DNA of 64,000 nt, from positions 1 to 64,000 of the forward strand of contig PZPK01000003.1 of NCBI GenBank assembly GCA_006212045.1. Direction: 5' to 3'. The position numbers and the translations under genes are program-made. The notes under the pieces are model-generated. The model was not told the origin of the DNA. It worked only from the letters and a program-made list of their open reading frames with translations, and made no database searches. Of the stretch, positions 18,320-26,149 are shown piece after piece; position 1 is the first letter of the stretch, and every line of letters begins with the position of its first letter. This stretch comes from Oleiphilus sp. (GTDB lineage Bacteria; Pseudomonadota; Gammaproteobacteria; Pseudomonadales; Oleiphilaceae).

Positions 18320-19432
18320 ATGAAAACCAGTCGCTTTTTACTGATAACGCTGTGCGTATTCCTGCTTCTGGTAGTCGCCTACTTCGGGTTGTTCAGGTAC
18401 CAGCTGGGCTCTGCGATGTCCAGCGAGTGGTGGGTCAAGTCTGTATATGACTATAAAATGCATGCTGCCAAACAAAGCGCGAGCCCAAAGCTGATCGTGC
18501 TTGGGGGATCCAATGCAATGTTTGGTATCGACAGCCAGGTGCTGCAGAATAAGTTGGATATGCCGGTGATCAATCTGTCCATGCATGCAGGCCTGGATCC
18601 GCATTTTCTCACGACGCAGTTGCGTAATACCGTCGGGAAGGGCGATGTGGTCGTGATGCCTCTGGAGTATGAGTTTTATTCTCCCAGTGATGAATATTCC
18701 GGCTGGTTTGTCAGCAATATGATGGCCTGGGGAAACGATATCTATATCGATAGGTTGCCCGTATCGGAATACCTCAGTTTCCTCAAAGCCGTATCTGTTT
18801 CGGATGTGTGGAAAGGCGTGCTTTCCGTAGGGTCGCCCTCCAAATTGATTCCGACCGAGCAGGTAATTCAGGAGGTTAGTCGTCGCAATGCGCGCGGAAA
18901 AGCACGATACGAAGGTTACTCCCATAAAAGCCTTACCCTTCAGGGTGATATGCTGCCTGACACGCGGCCACACAAGCGTGTGTTGAATATCGTCGATAAA
19001 GAGGGAGACCCTTATCTGAAGCCGCTGTCCGAAATTTCTCCGCGCTTGCTAGAAAGTCTGGCTGAGGTACGCACCATGCTGGACGCGCATGGTGCACAGC
19101 TCATTATCACCTGGCCGGTCTCTGTCAGAAACCCTGCCTATGATCTCTCTACACCACGGGATCAGAAGCGTGTCGCATCATTTGCTGCGTTGCTTGAAAA
19201 AAATCAAATTGATATTCAGTGTGAACCTGCGCTTTTTAATTTTCACTTTGCCCTGTTTCACGACAACCGCTATCACTTGAATCGCAAAGGCGCTTTGCTT
19301 CGATCGGTAAACCTCGCGGACTGTGTGTCGGAGGTCCTGAACGGCTCCGAGCCGGCCGAAGCCGGGTTTCGGCATCAGGAATCGATTGGTAAATTGCGCT
19401 TTCAGGAACGCAAGGTCCTTTCCGGAAAATAA
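18320..19432 (+). CDS. SGNH-like O-acetylation partner protein, paralogue 2
   Basis: A 370-residue tandem paralogue of the preceding gene: signal anchor (about residues 4-24), a WWVKSVYDYKMHAAKQS segment, LGGSNAMFGIDS, MPLEYEFYS, FVSNMMAWGNDIY and DNRYHLNRKG all align with it. The proposed catalytic Ser, Asp and His are all present, so it is not a decayed copy. The 43-bp gap suggests a shared operon with the MBOAT gene. Two partners could act in sequence, as AlgJ and AlgX do, or on different acceptor positions. Confidence 0.7.
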   Translation: MKTSRFLLITLCVFLLLVVAYFGLFRYQLGSAMSSEWWVKSVYDYKMHAAKQSASPKLIVLGGSNAMFGIDSQVLQNKLDMPVINLSMHAGLDPHFLTTQLRNTVGKGDVVVMPLEYEFYSPSDEYSGWFVSNMMAWGNDIYIDRLPVSEYLSFLKAVSVSDVWKGVLSVGSPSKLIPTEQVIQEVSRRNARGKARYEGYSHKSLTLQGDMLPDTRPHKRVLNIVDKEGDPYLKPLSEISPRLLESLAEVRTMLDAHGAQLIITWPVSVRNPAYDLSTPRDQKRVASFAALLEKNQIDIQCEPALFNFHFALFHDNRYHLNRKGALLRSVNLADCVSEVLNGSEPAEAGFRHQESIGKLRFQERKVLSGK

Positions 19433-19485
19433 GCGATTCTGGTTTTATACGCACGCGATCCTCCCGCGACAAAAATTCTACGCAA

Positions 19486-19501
19486 TGTGACTTGAGTCAC
19501 A
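19486..19501. promoter_or_regulatory. CRP/Vfr-type palindrome
   Basis: TGTGA-CTTGAG-TCACA is an exact match to the classical CRP half-sites with 6-bp spacing, and the full arms (TGTGACT/AGTCACA) are perfect over 7 bp. It overlaps the predicted -35 of the downstream gene. Confidence 0.55.
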
Positions 19502-19520
19502 ATTAGTCTACTGTTAGGAT
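19492..19520 (+). promoter_or_regulatory. Candidate sigma-70 promoter of the hydroxyacyl-CoA dehydrogenase gene
   Basis: TTGAGT (19492-19497), a 17-bp spacer and TAGGAT (19515-19520). Each box matches consensus at four of six positions. The -35 sits within the CRP-like palindrome, so binding there should block RNA polymerase. Confidence 0.4.
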
Positions 19521-19649
19521 GCTGCCCGGTTTTAGACCGGCCAATGCCGGTGTTGTCAGGGCCCGCATCCAAAAATGCACTCTCATTATTCCAGAGAGGC
19601 AGGATGCAGGAAACGCAAGCAGTAAACAGGTAGTAGAGGGTAAGCCAAG

Positions 19650-20498
19650 ATGTCTAAAGTGTGTATTATTGGCGCTGGCACGATGGGGGCGGGGATCGCT
19701 CAGGCATTTGCCGGCAAAGGCTTTGAAGTCATTCTTCGGGATATAAAAGGGGAATTCGTCGATCGCGGGATTTCCACTATCCAGTCAAATCTATCCAAAC
19801 TCGTTGAGAAACAGCGCCTGGACCGTGAAACCGCCTATGAGGTGATGCAACGGATTACAGGCACTGTTGAGCTGTCATCTGCAGCCGACGCAGATCTGGT
19901 GGTGGAAGCAGCCGTTGAAAACATGGCTATCAAGCGTCAGATTTTCACGGAACTGGATGCAATCTGTGCCGAGAAAACCATTTTGGCAACCAACACCTCA
20001 TCGCTATCAGTGACTGAAGTTGCTACCGCCACTGCACGACCGGACAAAGTCATCGGTATGCACTTTTTTAACCCGGCGCCTGTGATGGGGCTAGTGGAAG
20101 TCATCAGGGGCATAACAACTTCAGATGAAACGTTTGCAAAGGTTCAGGACATTAGTCGGGCGCTTGATAAAACGGCTGTTGAGGTCGCAGAAGCCCCCGG
20201 TTTTGTGGTGAATCGGATTCTGGTCCCTATGATCAATGAAGCCGTTGGTATTCTGGCAGAAAATATTGCAACGGCAGAAGATATAGACAAAGCGATGAAG
20301 CTGGGTGCGAATCATCCGATGGGGCCGTTGGCGCTGGCGGATTTGATTGGTCTTGATGTTTGTCTGGCGATTATGGAAGTGCTTCAGGAAGAGTTTGGTG
20401 ACAGTAAGTATCGACCTCATCCATTGCTGCGTAAATATGTACGCGGAGGCTGGCTTGGACGCAAGTCCGGGAAAGGTTTCTACGACTATTCTTCCTGA
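19650..20498 (+). CDS. 3-hydroxybutyryl-CoA dehydrogenase
   Basis: A 282-residue single-function 3-hydroxyacyl-CoA dehydrogenase. The N-terminal NAD site GAGTMGAG (residues 8-15), the [11 protein letters not shown] segment (115-125), catalytic His138 in GMHFFNPAP and Glu150 are all present. The helical C-terminal domain ends with [11 protein letters not shown], as in Hbd and PaaH. It oxidises 3-hydroxybutyryl-CoA or longer hydroxyacyl-CoA to the ketoacyl form, in beta-oxidation, aromatic-acid degradation or polyhydroxybutyrate use. No partner enoyl-CoA hydratase is adjacent. Its end overlaps the convergent diguanylate cyclase gene by 13 bp. Confidence 0.92.
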   Translation: MSKVCIIGAGTMGAGIAQAFAGKGFEVILRDIKGEFVDRGISTIQSNLSKLVEKQRLDRETAYEVMQRITGTVELSSAADADLVVEAAVENMAIKRQIFTELDAICAEKTILATNTSSLSVTEVATATARPDKVIGMHFFNPAPVMGLVEVIRGITTSDETFAKVQDISRALDKTAVEVAEAPGFVVNRILVPMINEAVGILAENIATAEDIDKAMKLGANHPMGPLALADLIGLDVCLAIMEVLQEEFGDSKYRPHPLLRKYVRGGWLGRKSGKGFYDYSS

Positions 20499-21715
20499 GA
20501 GTTCTCTGTTCCGAGAGCAAGCCCTGATACGCTCCAGTCCGCCGTAGGGGCTGCTCGGTCAGCCAGCCTGACGCAATTTCGGCCAGCATTTTTCGCCTGA
20601 TAGAGTGCTATATCTGCCTGCTTTATCAGGTGTGCCGCATCACAATCAGGAAACTGGTCGCTGCAGCTGATACCAAAGCTCGCCGTTATCGAAACGCTCT
20701 CATCCTGGATCTGAAGCGGTTTGTTGAACAGTTCCTGGCGAATACGTTCGGCAATCTCTTCGGCCGTATACAGCTCTGTTTCCGGCATCAATATCAGAAA
20801 TTCTTCTCCGCCATAGCGTGCTGCAACATCTGAATCCCGCAGATTCAGGCGTAGGCACTCCGCCACATGCTGCAAGGCGTCATCGCCGGCGTGATGTCCG
20901 TATCTATCATTGACCTGCTTGAAGTGATCGAGGTCCAGAATAATCACACTGATAGGGTGCTGATAGCGTTTGCACAAGGCAAGCAACTTATACGCGAATT
21001 CAACGATATAGCGTCGATTCGACAGTCCGGTAAGACCGTCGGAAAGCAACAGTCTTTTTTGTTGTCGGTAGGATGAACGGGCTTCTTCAGCAAAAAACTT
21101 CACGCAGAAAAAGTTGACCAACAATACTATTGTGAGATTACCGTAGTACATCAGGCTCTTCATTTCAGAAGGGATTTCTACCCTGAACCCCTGGACTGTG
21201 CTTCGCTCGCTGATCGTGAACATAATGAACCCGAGTATCACGACCAAAAATTTTCGCCAGGCCGGTTCACGCAAAAGCACAAGATAAACTGCCACCGGCA
21301 GACAGAGCAGATAGTACTGGAAGCCGGTTTCCGGGCCGACGAAAAGCGTGACACCCACAGCAACCTGAACAGATGCAAGGCAGAGCGTCCAATAAGCGGC
21401 TGCGGACAATCGTCCTGAATTGATCAGGTAAAAACTCGACAGATGCAAAAATACGAATAACAGGTCAAACAGTGCTCCCCATCCGCTGTAAAACAGATTC
21501 CAGAGCAGGGCAGCATAAATGGCTGATACCAGAGCCGGGATCAGAGCTATAACCTGGCATACCTTGCGCTGGTAATGCCTGTCGAATTCATCTTCCTCAT
21601 CGGCCAGATGCTTTTGTATCAGGCTGCTTTGTATCGTATTTGAGTGTGCAGGGCTTGGGTTTGCAAACATATCTTGGCTTAGAGTTAAACAAATGCAGGC
21701 GCTCAGGGTAACCAT
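20486..21715 (-). CDS. Membrane-bound diguanylate cyclase (GGDEF)
   Basis: A 409-residue protein with an N-terminal region of about six membrane helices (roughly residues 55-215) and a C-terminal GGDEF domain. The active site is GGEEF, and the inhibitory I-site RDSD lies five residues before it, so product feedback is expected. It makes cyclic di-GMP from two GTP, favouring biofilm over motility. The start could be the first ATG (21715) or one 15 codons later; neither has a strong ribosome site. No EAL domain is present. Confidence 0.9.
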   Translation of the reverse strand: MVTLSACICLTLSQDMFANPSPAHSNTIQSSLIQKHLADEEDEFDRHYQRKVCQVIALIPALVSAIYAALLWNLFYSGWGALFDLLFVFLHLSSFYLINSGRLSAAAYWTLCLASVQVAVGVTLFVGPETGFQYYLLCLPVAVYLVLLREPAWRKFLVVILGFIMFTISERSTVQGFRVEIPSEMKSLMYYGNLTIVLLVNFFCVKFFAEEARSSYRQQKRLLLSDGLTGLSNRRYIVEFAYKLLALCKRYQHPISVIILDLDHFKQVNDRYGHHAGDDALQHVAECLRLNLRDSDVAARYGGEEFLILMPETELYTAEEIAERIRQELFNKPLQIQDESVSITASFGISCSDQFPDCDAAHLIKQADIALYQAKNAGRNCVRLADRAAPTADWSVSGLALGTENSQEE

Positions 21716-22023
21716 AATCTGACCAAAAGAACAGATTATACCGAGGCGATTACCATCGAAAAAATGCTTTAGCGAGCATCAGATCCCAAATAATTTTGCA
21801 GATGAGAGCCGCCCCTTACTAAATAAATAAGCCGCTTCGATCATTGCTTCGTACCACTATAGATGGGAACGTTTCGATTGGCCAAGATGCTGTTCAGGTT
21901 AGACATCGAAAGACGTATTTAGGGTTTGAGTATTTGCTCTAAAGTGATACAGTCTGGTTTGAATGAATGATCGTTCAAGCAATTATTCCAGAATAACAAT
22001 GCAAATGCACCGGAGGGCCGACT
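21716..22023. other. 308-bp divergent intergenic region
   Basis: This gap separates the diguanylate cyclase and alcohol dehydrogenase genes. I see no coding frame or RNA. It contains one clear palindrome (21964-21977), described separately, and a GGAGG ribosome site at 22012-22016 serving the GTG at 22024. Confidence 0.6.
21964..21977. promoter_or_regulatory. Palindromic operator candidate upstream of the alcohol dehydrogenase
   Basis: TGAATGATCGTTCA is a 14-bp near-perfect palindrome (one mismatched pair). A possible -35, TTGAAT (21959-21964), touches its left end. TetR-type regulators of fatty-acid degradation are known to bind TGAATGA...TCATTCA-like sites, so lipid control is a reasonable guess. 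Confidence 0.4.
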
Positions 22024-23289
22024 GTGAACGTTCCTGAGTTACTCGATGATGTTGAAACGCGTTTGGTTAAAAAGCTGCGCTTGTCCAGACTGAAGAATAA
22101 AATCGTCGGTAAGGGCTATATTACAGGCTTGCGCGCTTTGGTTGCGTTTCTAAACATCCCGAAACCCACGATTTTTATGAGCAAAGGGGCTTCAATCCGA
22201 TTGTGCGAAACCATTTCGCAGTTTGGGCTGAATCGGGCATTGATTGTTACCGATGCCATGTTACACAAGATTGGTGTGCTGGATAACATCCTTGCGGAGC
22301 TGGATAAACAGGGGATGGCATACTCCCTGTTTACCGAAGTCGAGCCTGACCCTACCTTTGATGTCGTTGAGGCCGGTTTGCGTCAGTATCGACGTGATGA
22401 CTGCGATTGTGTACTGGCAATTGGCGGCGGCTCATCCATCGATGCGGCCAAGGTTGTTGCCCTGGCGGCAACCAATGAAGTTGAACCGGCTGAGCTGGTA
22501 GGCATTCTGAAAGGCAAAAAGCCGTCAGCACCTTTTTTTGCCATTCCCACCACAGCGGGTACGGGATCAGAGGCTACGATAGGCGCAGTGATATCAGATA
22601 AAGAGACGCACAAAAAAGAGTTGGTGATAGACACCAAAATTGTGCCTCTCGTTGCCGCGTTGGATCCTGATCTGATGAAAGGCTTGCCTGCGCCGATTAC
22701 GGCCGCAACCGGGCTGGATGCTTTGACTCATCTGGTTGAAGCGTATCTCAGTGGTATGGCGAACGCCGAGTCAGACTACTATGCGCGCTCCGGCATTCAA
22801 ATGATTTTCGAGAATTTGCCAAAAGCCTGTAAACAGGGGAGCGTTGTCAAGGCGCGAGAAAAGATGGCCCTGGCTTCCTATTATGGTGGCTTAACGATCA
22901 ATATTGCCGGGCTGGGCTATGTACATGCATTTGCGCATCAGCTGGGCGCGAAATTCCGAATTCCGCATGGTGAATCGAACGCAAAGGTGTTGCCTCATGT
23001 GCTTGAGTTCAACAAAGGCTGCTGCGAGGGGCGTATGGCGGAACTCGCCCGTATGCTAGGGCTGGGTCAAAAAGGCGATAGCGAAAGTCGCTTGGCGCAG
23101 GCATTTATCGATGCGGTCAGGAAGCTGATTGAGCAGGTAGGCATCGATCCGAAAGTCAAACAGCTGAGTCCACGGGATTTCAACCCGATCATTGCGGCGG
23201 CCTTCAAGGAAGCAAATTCAACCTACGCTGTGCCCAAGTACATGTCATTTGAAGATGCAGAAAAGGTGCTACTTGGTCTGGCCGGTTAA
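22024..23289 (+). CDS. Iron-containing alcohol dehydrogenase
   Basis: A 421-residue group III alcohol dehydrogenase. The NAD site GGGSSIDAAKVVAL (residues about 138-151), TAGTGSEAT and DALTHLVEAYLS (about residues 236-247) are family marks. Metal-ligand His residues appear in LTHLVEA, YVHAFAHQLGAKFRIPHGESNA and nearby. The GTG start has a strong GGAGG site 7 bp upstream. Family members interconvert alcohols and aldehydes with NAD(P); in this alkane-oxidising context a fatty or medium-chain alcohol is plausible but unproven. The N-terminus is about 30 residues longer than in many relatives. Confidence 0.88.
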   Translation: MNVPELLDDVETRLVKKLRLSRLKNKIVGKGYITGLRALVAFLNIPKPTIFMSKGASIRLCETISQFGLNRALIVTDAMLHKIGVLDNILAELDKQGMAYSLFTEVEPDPTFDVVEAGLRQYRRDDCDCVLAIGGGSSIDAAKVVALAATNEVEPAELVGILKGKKPSAPFFAIPTTAGTGSEATIGAVISDKETHKKELVIDTKIVPLVAALDPDLMKGLPAPITAATGLDALTHLVEAYLSGMANAESDYYARSGIQMIFENLPKACKQGSVVKAREKMALASYYGGLTINIAGLGYVHAFAHQLGAKFRIPHGESNAKVLPHVLEFNKGCCEGRMAELARMLGLGQKGDSESRLAQAFIDAVRKLIEQVGIDPKVKQLSPRDFNPIIAAAFKEANSTYAVPKYMSFEDAEKVLLGLAG

Positions 23290-23391
23290 TCGAAGTGAAA
23301 CGCAGCAATCCTTTGGTGCGATGCGGGAACTTTTAACGCTTCATTGCGTCCTATAGGCCAACTTCATGATGTTCTATGCGATGTTGGTATT

Positions 23392-24054
23392 TTGAAACGT
23401 AGCTGTAAAATTCTTCTGGTTTGTGTAGGTCTGGTGTTTTTTTCGAATGCGGCCTTGGCGGAAATGTCGCTGGTTCTGCTCGGAAACCATGACCAGGCAC
23501 TGGCTGATTGGGAAACCCATTCATTCGAAGGGCAGACAAAGTATCGTCTGGAATCGCCGGATTCCAGCGGTTTCTATTTCGTACAGGCAACAAGTAAGGC
23601 TAGTGCCTCAGGGTTGATTCGCGAGCTTGAAGTGGATTTGCACGAAACGCCGGTGCTGCAATGGCGCTGGCGTGTCGATCAGGCACTTGGAGCCTTGCCC
23701 GAAACAACGAAAGCGGGAGATGATTATGCAGCCCGCTTGTATGTCATTGTTTCTGGAGGCTGGCTGTTTTGGCGCACCAAAGCGCTCAATTTTGTCTGGT
23801 CGGGACGAAAGGCGAAGGGACAGCAGTGGCCAAATGCGTTTGCGCCGGATAATGCATTGATGCATGCTTTGCGTGGCTCTGATGACCCGGAAGGGCAGTG
23901 GTTTCAGGAAAGAGTTAATGTGCGCGAACTGTTGTCGGGTTGGTTTGGCGAAGATGTCAGGTATATCCATGCGGTTGCGCTCATGACAGACACGGATAAT
24001 AGTGGCGGCACCGCGCGTGCGTCCTATGCAGATATTTATTTTTCACCAGAGTAG
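23392..24054 (+). CDS. DUF3047 family exported protein
   Basis: A 220-residue secreted protein. The TTG at 23392 is chosen since it opens exactly on a signal peptide (MKRSCKILLVCVGLVFFSN then AALA, cut before EMS); the frame extends to 23344, but that part is not signal-like. The body has LQWRWRVDQALG, AGDDYAARLYVIV and ALMTDTDNSGGTARASYADI, which I recognise as the DUF3047 pattern. The function is unknown; the domain may be a beta-sandwich carbohydrate-type fold. The DUF411 lipoprotein gene follows 23 bp later. Confidence 0.7.
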   Translation: MKRSCKILLVCVGLVFFSNAALAEMSLVLLGNHDQALADWETHSFEGQTKYRLESPDSSGFYFVQATSKASASGLIRELEVDLHETPVLQWRWRVDQALGALPETTKAGDDYAARLYVIVSGGWLFWRTKALNFVWSGRKAKGQQWPNAFAPDNALMHALRGSDDPEGQWFQERVNVRELLSGWFGEDVRYIHAVALMTDTDNSGGTARASYADIYFSPE

Positions 24055-24077
24055 AGCGGTTGCGGTCAAGGCTGAAT

Positions 24078-24638
24078 ATGCATAAAAAATCACTCCTAAG
24101 CAGCTTTGGGAAGAGGCGGCTCAGCTTACTTTTATTAGCTGCCGGTATTTTATTGAGTGCATGCTCGGACGAGCAGCAGCGTTCTGCGAAAGCCCCGGGG
24201 CAGCAAGGCAATCCGAATACTTCGATGGAGGCAATGCCTCGCTTGACGGTATATAAAACGCCGACCTGTTCCTGTTGCAGCGCGTGGGTAGAACATGTTC
24301 AAACGGGCGGCTTCGGTACTGATGTTGTTGAGCAGGAAACGGTCGCGCATATCAAGGATCGTTTCGGTATCCCTTCCAATGCGCGCTCCTGCCACACCGC
24401 GGTCACAGACGAAGGGTTGGTGTTTGAGGGTCATGTGCCGTCCAGATTCATCCGGCAATTCATTCAGCAGCGACCAGAGGGCGAGGTTGGCTTGATTGTT
24501 CCGGCAATGCCATTGGGAAGCCCCGGAATGGAAGTTGATGACCAGTTTACGCCTTACACGATTTTCGCGATGAATGACAAAGGCAATCTACGACCCTACG
24601 CTCGTATCGACACCTACCAGGATCAATTTCAGAACTGA
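24078..24638 (+). CDS. DUF411 domain lipoprotein
   Basis: A 186-residue predicted lipoprotein. ATG 24078 starts a basic, hydrophobic signal ending in the lipobox LSAC. The DUF411 motif is KTPTCSCCSAWVEH, followed by SCHTAV, EGHVPSRFI and MPLGSPGME. DUF411 proteins are linked to copper handling in many proteobacteria; the CxCC cysteines are the presumed metal site. No copper pump or oxidase lies nearby. The gene ends 21 bp from the convergent yciK. Confidence 0.82.
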   Translation: MHKKSLLSSFGKRRLSLLLLAAGILLSACSDEQQRSAKAPGQQGNPNTSMEAMPRLTVYKTPTCSCCSAWVEHVQTGGFGTDVVEQETVAHIKDRFGIPSNARSCHTAVTDEGLVFEGHVPSRFIRQFIQQRPEGEVGLIVPAMPLGSPGMEVDDQFTPYTIFAMNDKGNLRPYARIDTYQDQFQN

Positions 24639-24659
24639 TACCTGGAATGTGTTGGCCAT

Positions 24660-25415
24660 CTATTGGGCGTCAAAGGCTTTGCCGGTGACGCCTTTGGAAG
24701 CCTCCCCCATCAGATAAAGGTAAACCGGCATAATATCTTCGGGTTGAGGATTGTGCATCGGGTTTTCGGCCGGATAGGCGCTTGCGCGCATGTTTGTGCG
24801 GGTGGCGCCGGGATTAATGGAATTCACGCGGATTCGGTGGTGCTCGTCATCCACGTCGTCATCCAGTTCATCTGCCAGAACCTGCATTAGCCCCTCATTG
24901 GCAAACTTGCTGACAGCATACGCGCCCCAGAACGCGCGACCCTTGCGGCCGACGCTCGAAGAGGTGAAAACGACGGAGGCATCCCCGGATAAACGTAACA
25001 AAGGTATCAGGGCTTTCGTCAGCATGAAGGGCGCGTTGACATTGACCTGCATCAGTCGTTGCCAGACCTCCGTTTCATATTGCTCGATAGTGGTGAGTGA
25101 GCCCAGCAGCGCTGCGTTGTGCAACAGGCCGTCAAGCCTGCCGAAGGTTTGTTCAATTGAAGTGGCAATATCGAAATAGTCCTTTTCAGCAGCACCCTCA
25201 AAATTAACCGGGATGATTGCCGGCTGATTCCCGCCATCCTGTTCAATTTGATCATAGACCGCTTCGAGTTTTGCTGTGGTTCGTCCGGACAGAATCACAG
25301 TCGCTCCAAATTGGGCAAAATTCAGTGCTGCGGCTTTGCCTATGCCGTCGCCAGCTCCGGTAACCAGTATTACCTTATCTTCGAGCAGTCCGCTCGGGGC
25401 TTGGTAGTCAAACAT
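24660..25415 (-). CDS. yciK: YciK family short-chain oxidoreductase
   Basis: A 251-residue classical SDR closely resembling E. coli YciK throughout. It shares the start YQAPSGLLEDKVILVTGAGD, the NAD(P) motif GAGDGIGK, and FTSSSVGRKGRAFWGAYAVSKFA with catalytic Ser, Tyr and Lys. The later INPGATRTNMRASAYP and DIMPVYLYLMG also match. The physiological substrate is not settled. In Pseudomonas this gene follows mtaD, ubiG and mupP; here the same strand order holds, but about 4.9 kb of other genes intervene. Confidence 0.9.
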   Translation of the reverse strand: MFDYQAPSGLLEDKVILVTGAGDGIGKAAALNFAQFGATVILSGRTTAKLEAVYDQIEQDGGNQPAIIPVNFEGAAEKDYFDIATSIEQTFGRLDGLLHNAALLGSLTTIEQYETEVWQRLMQVNVNAPFMLTKALIPLLRLSGDASVVFTSSSVGRKGRAFWGAYAVSKFANEGLMQVLADELDDDVDDEHHRIRVNSINPGATRTNMRASAYPAENPMHNPQPEDIMPVYLYLMGEASKGVTGKAFDAQ

Positions 25416-25686
25416 GGGGTCGTTGTCTCGTATCCATGACGGCCTGATTGGTGTTCAGAAGGCGTCGTGTTGGTCGGGGGTGTAAGACCGGAATCATTGA
25501 AGAGTTGAAACCCGTCCCGGATGTGCTGCAAATTCTAGTCAAATTCATCGCGTAACTCCACCATAGGCTGTTCCGTTACTGCACAAATATGTTGTCTGTA
25601 GTTGCACTCATTGGGTCTGGAGTGCACAGGTGCAACATGCTTAAATAAGCGCTCATGCGGCATAGACCAATACGGAGAACGAATAA

Positions 25687-26118
25687 ATGGCCCAGCAAAC
25701 AATTAACATCGTTCAGGAGTTCAACGCGCCTGTAGAGCAGGTTTTTGAGGCCTTGAGTGACCATGAAAACTTTGGTCGTATTTGTGGCATTAAAATGAAG
25801 CGCATCAAAGACGGGGAAGACGCGCTCAATGGTCTTGGATCAGTCAGAAAAATCAGTATCGGACCTTTGCCGTCGTTTGAAGAAACGATTACCGATTATG
25901 AAGCCAATGCCCTGATTGAATATAAAATTACACAGGGTAGTCCGATCAAAAACCATGTCGGTACGCTTCGATTTTCATCTCAGGGAGAGTCTACCGTACT
26001 CAACTATACGATCCAGCTGGAATCCAAAATACCTTTTACCAGCGGGCTGATTAAAGGTGCTCTGGAGAATGGTTTGAGTAAGGGGCTTTCGCGCTATGCG
26101 CAGGGCTTGAAAACCTGA
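25687..26118 (+). CDS. SRPBCC (START/Bet v 1-like) family protein
   Basis: A 143-residue single-domain protein with the pattern of polyketide-cyclase/START-like folds: VQEFNAPVEQVFEALSDHEN at residues 8-27, a central GLGSVRKI segment and a long C-terminal helix. The fold binds hydrophobic ligands such as lipids, but no ligand or reaction can be inferred. It stands alone, convergent with the histidine-kinase gene 31 bp away. Confidence 0.75.
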   Translation: MAQQTINIVQEFNAPVEQVFEALSDHENFGRICGIKMKRIKDGEDALNGLGSVRKISIGPLPSFEETITDYEANALIEYKITQGSPIKNHVGTLRFSSQGESTVLNYTIQLESKIPFTSGLIKGALENGLSKGLSRYAQGLKT

Positions 26119-26149
26119 CCTGAGTGCCAAAATGTAAGACCCAATCGGC

